Below, one piece after another: positions 7,747-14,802 of a stretch of DNA of 21,164 nt (positions are counted from its first letter, which is position 1; every line of letters starts with the position of its first letter). The position numbers were made by a program, and so were the translations under genes. The DNA comes from Prevotella sp. UBA2756. Its GTDB lineage: Bacteria; Bacteroidota; Bacteroidia; Bacteroidales; Bacteroidaceae. Location of the stretch: assembly GCA_002353205.1 (NCBI GenBank), contig DEJE01000020.1, positions 153,718 to 174,881 of the forward strand, read 5' to 3'. A model generated the notes under the pieces. That model made no database searches and was not told where the DNA came from. It was given only the letters and a program-made list of their open reading frames with translations.

Positions 7747-10700
7747 CTATTTGATGATGACCTTCCGTCCGTTCTGGATGTAGATTCCAGGCTTGGCAGG
7801 TTGGTTGACACGACGACCTTGCAGGTCGGTCAGCGGTTCCGTTTTGTCCCAAGGCGTTTCGATAGGTTCTATGTCCGTTGCGTCGCCGCTGATGAGGAAT
7901 CCGCGAGCGGCAGCAGCTCCTTGTGGAATGGCCAGCCATGCGCGGTGCCCCTCGATGCGGAAGGCTGCTCCCTGCTTGGCTCCCCAGAACCATCCGAACT
8001 GCTCGGCCTGCGCTGTTCCGCTGGGACCGTAGCTGAGTTTGTAGTAGAGATTCTTGCCGTCAGCGGTGGTCGTGGTCGACTCGTCGCTGCCGTGGAGCAG
8101 GTTGGTGCCTACGGCGGAAGCCTTGCCCTCCGTCGTGCTGGTCAGCGTGTAGGTGGCAGCCTGTTTGTCGGTGGCTTCAAGGAGCACGGCCGTGTTGCGC
8201 GGAATGACGCCGTCGGTGAGCTGCTTATAGCTGATCTTGCTCCCGTCGTATCCGCTGACCACGCTGGCCTTCAGCCCGCTGGGCAGCTGGTAGTCGTTCT
8301 TCGAGTCGTAGAAGGTAGCATAGCCGGCCTTGGCAATCTTCACGTCGATGGTTGTGGGTGCGTTGCCGCCGGTGGTGATGTTCATCTCAGACTTGAAGTC
8401 CTTGCGCTCTTTCCAGCCCACCCGGTCGGTGGCCATGGCGCAGAGGTCGTAGCGAGTACCTGGCTGGCAGTCGAAGGTGGCAGTCTTCCCACTTTGTATG
8501 GTGGCCAGCAACTGAGGCTCTTCGCCGTTGTTAATGGTGGCGTAGATGTCGTAATGGTCGATGCCGCTGGTTTTGTCGCTGCCGGTGACAGTGACGGTGA
8601 GTTTTCCGTTCTTCTCCACGACTTTCGACACTTTCGATGTCGGATAGTCGGTGTCGAAGGTATTCACGTAGGTGTTAGTCACGATGGGCTTGTTGGCATC
8701 GAAGATGATGGTGGCCTTGTTGCTGATGGTACTCTTATTGGCAGGATTTGCCTTATGGTCGATGCTGAAGCTGACGAATCCCTCGCCGCGACCGCTGTCA
8801 TCGTTGGGAAGTAGGAAGCCCAGGTCGGGATCGTCAATCTCACCTCCGTTCTTGTCGAGCGAGAGGAAGGCCCAGCGGGCCACACCTGTCTCGGGCGAGA
8901 ACTGTCCGCTGACGCGGACTATGATGTCCTTACCCTTCACCTTATACTGTATGTCGCGCGTGAACTCCTGCGTGCGGATACCACCGACGACGATCGTGGT
9001 GTCGGCCCATCCGAAGCTGCTGAAGCTGAAGGTCGAGGCATCGAGCTTCTTCACGTCGAGCGTGTCGGTGATGAATACCTCGTGGGCCGGAGCCGTAGCT
9101 GACGCCTTGTTCTCGAAAGTGATGGTATAAGGCATCTGCTGGATAGGCTGTATGTAGTGCTTCTGGTCGTCGGGTCCCCATGGGCCGATCATCTCGTTGG
9201 GGTCGTAGCTGCGCACACCCACCAGATGGCGGTATTTCTGCGATGCGGCCAGACATCCTGCCACGCTTACCGCATTGCAGATGCCGTTCCAAATTGCCTC
9301 TACGGCAGTATGCAGGATCCAACTTCCGCCCAGGGTGCCGATGTCAACCACCGTTCCGATGCACGAGATGGCAGCCCCGGTAATGTTGGTGACGAGGTTG
9401 GCCACAGCCCATGAGTGCGTCTCTTTCCATGCCAGTCGTACCTTGTCTACGTTGTACACACATCCTACGCCGGGGATGGCACCAATGGCTGTGTCCTTGA
9501 ACCAGCCGTAGAAGTAGTCTCCGAAACATTCGGCCAGCCCAATGTCCCAGCGGTCGTGCACGTTCAGTATGTCGTCCCACTCGTCGCTCTCAGATGCCCT
9601 GGTGCGGCTTTCGCTGCCGTCCACCTCATAGGCTCCCATTGGCAGGCCGTAGCCATAGACCATGTCGATGCCGGCCTCGGTGGCTGTGCCGCCGTCCTTC
9701 ATACTAACTCGGAAGGTGAGGTGGTCTTCGCCGTTGGGGGCGATGTAGGGAATGTTGAGCAGGAATCCACGCATGGGGCCGTATTGCGGCGTGTTGATGA
9801 CCACGCCCTTCTCGCCCTCCTTGAAGAGGTCTCTCAACTGTTGCGGAATATCATCGCCATAGCACTCTATGGGGAAGTCGAACGATACGTCGACCAGCCC
9901 GTCGTTGTCGCTGATGAAGAGGAAGAAGGGAATGTTGTAGGCGGCCACGTTGCTGCGGTTGGCCAGGTCGATGCTGTACTTCTGGTACTTTCCCCAGAGC
10001 ATCCTGTCGCGTCCGCTCACTTCCACCCACACGTCGGGATAGCCGTCGCCCTTGAGCAGTTCGAAGCCGTTCTTCAGGGTGTCGCTGCCCACGATGACGT
10101 CGTAGTGCCCCAGCTTAGCCTCGCGCAGGTCGAACTGTGCCTCAGCCAAATCATCGGCTGAAGTGACCTTGCTGGAGTTGTAGTTGCGATCGACGAGCCA
10201 TTTGCCCTCCACTTCTTTTTTACCTTGCTTCAGCACCACCTTGGGCTGTTTGCTGTAGGTCAGCTCGTAGCCGCCCTGTATGCGCAGGCGCACGGCATCG
10301 CTGGGTGCCGCCTCGGCGGGGAATACCTTGCTCAGTCCGCCTACCAGGATGCTCTGCTGTGCGGCCACGTAGGCGTTGGTGTTCTTGCCGTCGCCCTTGG
10401 CTATCATCCAGTAGTTGTACAGGCCGGGGTGGCCGCTCACGTCCTGCTGCTCGTGCTGCTTCTTGCTGGTGCTGTACTTGTCCAGGCGGTCCAGGTTCCA
10501 GGGGTCGGGCTTGATCCACTGGTAGGCCTGACCGTCCTTGGTCATGTCGGTCATGTAGACATAGCGGCCCGTGAGGTCCTTGGTCAGCGTAAACTCGGGG
10601 TGTGGCGGACGTATGCCGTCGTGCGCCTTCAGGTAGTTGTCCAGGATTGGGGCCGGGTCGTTGTGGTACTGGCTCTGGTCCTGCAGCGAGCCGTCGAAGG

Positions 10701-12867
10701 TGAGCAGCAGGCGGCAGTCCTTGTCCTTGGGGTCGGGCCGGTTGTAGATGTGCTGCATAATCTCTTCGTGCGTCAGGGCGCGGCTGTAGAGGGCGAAGTT
10801 ATCAATGAAGGTGTCTTGGGCCCAATACTCGCCGCCTGCAGAGCTGGGGCCGATGACGATGGGGTTGTTGCCCATGGCGATGGGGCCGCGCTCGGTATTG
10901 GTGCCCATGAGCAGGCCGTCGATGTAGAAGCGGATGTTGTCCTTCTCCACCCGCGAGTCGTAGGTCAGGGCCAGGTGGTGCCACGTGCCCGTCTCGGTAA
11001 TGCGGTAGCGCCACTGGTCCCACACCTCCTTGCCCTTGGCATCCACCGAGAGGTCGGTGCTGAGGCCGCCGTAGAAGGAATAGCCTTGATTGCCATCCTG
11101 GTGCACCGTAATATACCATCCGCCGTTATAAGGTGAGCCGTTATGATTGCCGGTGGTATGGCTGAGGGCAGCAATGTCGAGCGACCCTTTGCTACGCTTG
11201 TCGATACGCACCCAGCACTCTACGGTGATGGCCTCGCGCGTCTCCATGATGCTGGGCGTCATGGGAATGGTGACCTTGTTGAGCGGAGAATTTAAGATGG
11301 GGTTTTCGGGGACGGATACGTCGAGCGCCATCTCCTTTCCCGTGGTGGCAGGCGCCGGGTCGTTGCGCCGATAGACGATGTTCCAGAAGTAGGGGTCGAA
11401 GGCCTTGTAGGGGGCCGAGTAGTTCATTGCCCAGTGCTCGGTGCCCTCGCTGTCGAGCCGTACCATGAGCGCGTGGTTGTTGCGGTCCTTGCTGTCCCAC
11501 GACTCATAGCCGACAGCAAAGTTGCGGTGGACTGTGCGGAAGCCATCCTTCGACTCCACCAGCAGGCCGCGGCAGGTGGTCAGATAGACGTGCTGGCCCG
11601 TGGGGTCGTCGGGGGCGAGGTAGAGGTCGAAGAAGTTGGCGAAACCTGAGTATTGCGAATTCCAGAAGCAGCGCGGCTGCGTCTCCCAGGTCTTGCCGCC
11701 GTCGTGCGAGTGGTACATCCGGGGGCCGTTGGGTGTCTGCAGCACGTAGATGTTCTGCCCCTTGGCGGCTATGGCGCCTACGGTGCCCTTCGACTCGGGC
11801 AGGTACATGGCCTTGGTCCACGTCTTTCCGAAGTTGGTGGAGCGGCGGAAGATGGTGTGGTTGCGGTCGTTGGTGGGATGAGGGTCTCCCAAGTCCTCGG
11901 CGCAGCCCTTGAAGATGACGTTGATGACATTGCCCTCTAAGGTCATCTGGGCGTGGTAGTTGAAGGATTGTCCGTTGAAGCCCTTCATATATTCCAGCGA
12001 GCACCAAGAGGTGTCGTCCTTCACCAATGGTGCAATGTTCTTCGTCGTGATGGTCTTGCCCCCGTCGGTAGAGGTGGAGATATAGACGTTGCCCCAGTGC
12101 ATGTTGTAGTACCAGTACATGTCGTTGCCCAGTACGGCCCATTGGCGGCCCGACACCTTCAGGTCCACCAGCTCCTGGGTGGTGTCAATCAACTTATTGT
12201 TAAAGGTCTGACCGCCATCGAAGGAGGTCAACACGCGTGTCTTGTAGCCATCGTTGCTATACTGGAAGGCGATGACCACGGTCTGGCCGTCGGCCTCTAC
12301 ATGCGGACGGCCATAAGCGAAGGTGCGATATTTGTAGAAGCCTTCTTCTTGGCTGCTTTCTGCCAACACACGTTGCTGGAATGTTGCGCCGCCGTCGTGC
12401 GAGTAAGTGTAGAGCAGTTGGCTCTGTTCGACATTGTCGCTGGTGACAGACTTGATGATGGTGACGAAGTGTACGTCCTGCCCTTCCACTTCCATCCACT
12501 TGGCGTTGGTGCCGAAGTTGCCGCCCACGTAGTTGATGTCGGTCATATTCATCGTCGTCGACTTGACAATGGCCTGCGGCTCCTCCCACGTCTTGCCGGC
12601 ATCGGTGCTCCGGCGGTACCACAGGCAGTACTCGCCTGCGGCGTTAGGTTTCCAGTCAGTCCAGGCCACGTGGACGGTCTGGCCGGAGACCTGCACGTCC
12701 ATGGGCAACAGAGTCTTGGTGTAATACGTGATGTCTGTCGTGCCGAGCGACAGGTTCTTCCACCCGCCCCAGTTGGAGGGCAGGTACTTGTCGAGGTTGC
12801 CAGCCGCTTGCGCACCGATCGGCACGACGAGCAGCAGCATCATTAAAAGTCTTTTGATCTGTTTCAT
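7747..12867 (-). CDS. Giant secreted sialidase-like (BNR/Asp-box) and LamG protein
   Basis: About 1,706 residues, secreted: signal peptide MKQIKRLLMMLLLVVPIGAQ. An in-frame ATG seven codons earlier (12888) exists, but the signal peptide favours the start at 12867. Residues about 40-500 form a sialidase-like propeller with six Asp boxes: STDAGKTW, SHDGGATF, SFDGGQTF, STDGGKT, STNFGKTW and SHDGGKTW. A LamG/concanavalin-like domain (about 530-715) contains RFYIDGLLMGTNTE and VIGPSSAGGEYW. A Gly/Ala-rich hydrophobic stretch lies at about 1130-1215. Next is a module starting SYDPNEMIGPWG (1220-1405) of the kind common in large Bacteroidetes surface proteins. The Ig-like C-terminal region ends LTDLQGRRVNQPAKPGIYIQ plus NGRKVIIK, resembling type IX secretion tails. 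No catalytic triad is evident, so glycan binding or hydrolysis is unproven. The AraC-type regulator is directly upstream. Confidence 0.85.
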   Translation of the reverse strand: MKQIKRLLMMLLLVVPIGAQAAGNLDKYLPSNWGGWKNLSLGTTDITYYTKTLLPMDVQVSGQTVHVAWTDWKPNAAGEYCLWYRRSTDAGKTWEEPQAIVKSTTMNMTDINYVGGNFGTNAKWMEVEGQDVHFVTIIKSVTSDNVEQSQLLYTYSHDGGATFQQRVLAESSQEEGFYKYRTFAYGRPHVEADGQTVVIAFQYSNDGYKTRVLTSFDGGQTFNNKLIDTTQELVDLKVSGRQWAVLGNDMYWYYNMHWGNVYISTSTDGGKTITTKNIAPLVKDDTSWCSLEYMKGFNGQSFNYHAQMTLEGNVINVIFKGCAEDLGDPHPTNDRNHTIFRRSTNFGKTWTKAMYLPESKGTVGAIAAKGQNIYVLQTPNGPRMYHSHDGGKTWETQPRCFWNSQYSGFANFFDLYLAPDDPTGQHVYLTTCRGLLVESKDGFRTVHRNFAVGYESWDSKDRNNHALMVRLDSEGTEHWAMNYSAPYKAFDPYFWNIVYRRNDPAPATTGKEMALDVSVPENPILNSPLNKVTIPMTPSIMETREAITVECWVRIDKRSKGSLDIAALSHTTGNHNGSPYNGGWYITVHQDGNQGYSFYGGLSTDLSVDAKGKEVWDQWRYRITETGTWHHLALTYDSRVEKDNIRFYIDGLLMGTNTERGPIAMGNNPIVIGPSSAGGEYWAQDTFIDNFALYSRALTHEEIMQHIYNRPDPKDKDCRLLLTFDGSLQDQSQYHNDPAPILDNYLKAHDGIRPPHPEFTLTKDLTGRYVYMTDMTKDGQAYQWIKPDPWNLDRLDKYSTSKKQHEQQDVSGHPGLYNYWMIAKGDGKNTNAYVAAQQSILVGGLSKVFPAEAAPSDAVRLRIQGGYELTYSKQPKVVLKQGKKEVEGKWLVDRNYNSSKVTSADDLAEAQFDLREAKLGHYDVIVGSDTLKNGFELLKGDGYPDVWVEVSGRDRMLWGKYQKYSIDLANRSNVAAYNIPFFLFISDNDGLVDVSFDFPIECYGDDIPQQLRDLFKEGEKGVVINTPQYGPMRGFLLNIPYIAPNGEDHLTFRVSMKDGGTATEAGIDMVYGYGLPMGAYEVDGSESRTRASESDEWDDILNVHDRWDIGLAECFGDYFYGWFKDTAIGAIPGVGCVYNVDKVRLAWKETHSWAVANLVTNITGAAISCIGTVVDIGTLGGSWILHTAVEAIWNGICNAVSVAGCLAASQKYRHLVGVRSYDPNEMIGPWGPDDQKHYIQPIQQMPYTITFENKASATAPAHEVFITDTLDVKKLDASTFSFSSFGWADTTIVVGGIRTQEFTRDIQYKVKGKDIIVRVSGQFSPETGVARWAFLSLDKNGGEIDDPDLGFLLPNDDSGRGEGFVSFSIDHKANPANKSTISNKATIIFDANKPIVTNTYVNTFDTDYPTSKVSKVVEKNGKLTVTVTGSDKTSGIDHYDIYATINNGEEPQLLATIQSGKTATFDCQPGTRYDLCAMATDRVGWKERKDFKSEMNITTGGNAPTTIDVKIAKAGYATFYDSKNDYQLPSGLKASVVSGYDGSKISYKQLTDGVIPRNTAVLLEATDKQAATYTLTSTTEGKASAVGTNLLHGSDESTTTTADGKNLYYKLSYGPSGTAQAEQFGWFWGAKQGAAFRIEGHRAWLAIPQGAAAARGFLISGDATDIEPIETPWDKTEPLTDLQGRRVNQPAKPGIYIQNGRKVIIK

Positions 12868-12923
12868 ATTGTCAAGGTATTGATTCATAATGTCGAAGGT
12901 GTTATTAGTATGTCAATGATGCG

Positions 12924-12931
12924 CAAAGGTA
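12924..12931 (-). promoter_or_regulatory. Promoter -7 box for the sialidase-like gene
   Basis: TACCTTTG on the minus strand matches TAnnTTTG exactly, 57 bases upstream of the chosen start at 12867 and downstream of the regulator's terminator. The nearest upstream TTTG is 14 bases away, shorter than usual, so the -33 element is uncertain. Confidence 0.6.
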
Positions 12932-12964
12932 GGGAAAAAGGCAGGCAAAAAGGTGACAATATGC

Positions 12965-13001
12965 AAAAAACGACTGACATTTTGCAAAATGTCAGTCGTT
13001 T
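12965..13001 (-). terminator. Rho-independent terminator of the AraC-type regulator gene
   Basis: A perfect 34-bp palindrome at 12968-13001 (half-site AAACGACTGACATTTTG) starts 25 bases after the regulator stop codon. On the minus strand it runs directly into six T residues (12970-12965), the classic intrinsic-terminator form. The perfect symmetry would also allow protein binding. Confidence 0.82.
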
Positions 13002-13026
13002 CTTCTCTTTTCCCGGGAGCGACGGG

Positions 13027-14721
13027 TTATGCTTTGTGGGCCGCTCGCCACTCGGTAGGTGTCATGCCGGTGGCGGTCTTGAAGGTGCGGAAGAACGATT
13101 TCTCGTTGGAGAAGCCCGACTCTGAGCCTACGATGGAAATCTTCATGTTGGGATATTGAGCCAACAGCTTCTTGGCATGCTCCACGCGGAAGGTGGCAAC
13201 GAACTGCGAGAAGGTGGTCCCCGTCTGCCGGTTGATGCTGTCGGAGAGCTGGTTGCGGTGCACGCCCAGCTGGTCGGCCAGCTCGCCTGCCGTCAGATCG
13301 CTGTCCAGATAGAGCCGTTCCTGCTCCATCAGTTGGCGGATGCGCTGCAGCAGTTCGTCCTCCGTGCCGCCGACTGCTGCTGCTCCTGCCCCCTTGTCGT
13401 CAGCTGACGGCTTTTCCTCATGGCTGTCGGCAACGTCTTCAACGTCATGGCGCGAGTGCTGGTTGCGCTTCCTTATATATATAATAAGGTATGCGATGCA
13501 TCCTGCCAGCGCGGCTCCAGCTATCACGAGCCACCACAGTGGGGTGGGGGAGTCGGCCTGGCTGTCGGTGTGCATCGACAGACGGTAGACGGTGGCGTGG
13601 GGATGGAAGTTGTCTTTGGGAATACCGCCGGTGATGATGATGTCGCCCTCGGGTGAGAGCACGGGCGTCAGGAAACTCTGACAGCCGTATGCCGGCTCTG
13701 AGCGGTAGAGGGTCAGCGGGGCGGGTTGCTGTGTGTAGTCGATGCTGAGCACGTAGAAACGGTCTTTCTGGTTGGTGCCTGTCACGTAGAATCGCTGACG
13801 CTGCCTGTCGACGATGGGACTGTTGTAGTAGATGCTGTCGGCACCGTCGGTCGTCGGGATGGGCGCGGCGGTGGGAAGCAGGGAGAACGTGGTGCCTCTC
13901 ATCTTGACAATGCCCTGTTCGCCCTGGTCGTTGTGGGCGGTCAGCAGACAGGTGTATTCGTCTATTTCGAAGAATTCCTCATAAAAACGCACGTCAAAGA
14001 TGTTGGGGCGCCAGGTGTCGAGGAGCGGGATGCGGAAAGCATCGCCCTTCAGTCGGTCGGCCACGATGGAGTCCAACGGGTTGCCGCGCGTGTCCTGAGA
14101 GCTGAAGATGATGACATCGTCGGGAGCCACATGCAGCAGGTAGGGCATGGTACGCTGCATGGCCGTCTTCTTGACGTGCGAGAAAGCCTTCACGCCGTCG
14201 AACACCTCAATGTCGTCGTTGTGATACCAGTTGCCGCTGATGAGCACCCGCCCGCTGTCCAGCTCCACGGCTCCCGTCAAGGCGCGCTTCGTGTCGAGAC
14301 AGCCGAAGCCGTCGAAGGTGTGGGTCGTGGGGTCGTAGAATTCCACCGAGAAGGTCTGTCCGATGCCGAGGGGCTCACTGTGGCCACCGGCCAGCAGCAC
14401 CTTGCCCGTCGACAGTGGCAGCGAGAGACCGTCGTCGTGGGCGTAGGCCATCTCCATCAGGTGCCATTGGTTGTCGTTGCCGAGATATTCTGCCGTCGGC
14501 GTGGGCACGAAACCGTTGGTGTGGCCGCCGAAGACCGTCAGCTCGCCGTTGAGCCAGTAGGCGGCATGGCCCGAGCGCGGGATGTTCATGTCGGGCAGAC
14601 GTTCCACCACCAGCTTCTCCACAGGGCACACCGCAGCCCCCTCCTTGCGGGAGGATTCCGCCCGTTGGGCCCACAGCGGCAGCACAACAAGCAAGCTAAG
14701 CGACAGCAGCAATCCCTTCAT
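13027..14721 (-). CDS. Membrane-anchored AraC-type regulator with extracytoplasmic Kelch-like propeller
   Basis: A 564-residue one-component sensor-regulator. Residues 1-20 are a signal peptide or membrane-insertion segment (MKGLLLSLSLLVVLPLWAQ). Residues about 45-390 carry Kelch/galactose-oxidase-like blades: PRSGHAAYWLNGELTVFGGH, TGKVLLAGGHSEP, LDSGRVLISGNWYHNDDIEV and EGDIIITGGIPKD. A single membrane helix (WWLVIAGAALAGCIAYLIIY, about 393-416) and a basic stretch lead to a cytoplasmic AraC/XylS helix-turn-helix at about 455-564 (GVHRNQLSDSINRQTGTTFS; SGFSNEKSFFRTFKTATGMT). There is no histidine kinase or receiver domain, unlike the hybrid two-component systems of Bacteroides. It is 159 bp upstream of the sialidase-like gene, the likely target. 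The stimulus is unknown, perhaps a glycan or cell-surface signal. Confidence 0.88.
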   Translation of the reverse strand: MKGLLLSLSLLVVLPLWAQRAESSRKEGAAVCPVEKLVVERLPDMNIPRSGHAAYWLNGELTVFGGHTNGFVPTPTAEYLGNDNQWHLMEMAYAHDDGLSLPLSTGKVLLAGGHSEPLGIGQTFSVEFYDPTTHTFDGFGCLDTKRALTGAVELDSGRVLISGNWYHNDDIEVFDGVKAFSHVKKTAMQRTMPYLLHVAPDDVIIFSSQDTRGNPLDSIVADRLKGDAFRIPLLDTWRPNIFDVRFYEEFFEIDEYTCLLTAHNDQGEQGIVKMRGTTFSLLPTAAPIPTTDGADSIYYNSPIVDRQRQRFYVTGTNQKDRFYVLSIDYTQQPAPLTLYRSEPAYGCQSFLTPVLSPEGDIIITGGIPKDNFHPHATVYRLSMHTDSQADSPTPLWWLVIAGAALAGCIAYLIIYIRKRNQHSRHDVEDVADSHEEKPSADDKGAGAAAVGGTEDELLQRIRQLMEQERLYLDSDLTAGELADQLGVHRNQLSDSINRQTGTTFSQFVATFRVEHAKKLLAQYPNMKISIVGSESGFSNEKSFFRTFKTATGMTPTEWRAAHKA

Positions 14722-14743
14722 ATTTCTTTAATTCTTAATTCTT

Positions 14744-14802
14744 ACTCTCCACTTTCCACTTTCCACTCTCCACTCTCCACTCTCCACTCTCCTCTTTCCA
14801 CT
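14744..14802. repeat. 7-bp tandem array between argC and the regulator gene
   Basis: About eight copies of a heptamer alternating ACTCTCC and ACTTTCC (minus strand GGAGAGT/GGAAAGT), preceded toward the regulator gene by ATTCTTAATTCTTA. It fills almost the whole spacer between the argC stop and the regulator ATG. No terminator hairpin or TAnnTTTG box is visible here, so the regulator may be read from the argC transcript. Confidence 0.85.

Noticed and set aside
10225..11136. Plus-strand frames of 250-370 codons opposite the giant surface protein, argD, acs and the regulator
   Set aside because: These are stop-free only because of GC-rich codon bias on the opposite strand. They have no conserved motifs, signal peptides or ribosome binding sites.
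14635..14660. Possible eighth G/C palindrome near the start of the regulator gene (CCTCCTTGCGGGAGG)
   Set aside because: It has a short hairpin next to AGCCCCC but lacks the spacer and the second run, so membership in the family is not supported. It could be a degraded copy.
7143..14721. Polysaccharide-utilisation locus
   Set aside because: No SusC/SusD pair, no glycoside hydrolase I can confirm and no TonB-dependent transporter are present; only a regulator, a surface giant and a small lipoprotein.
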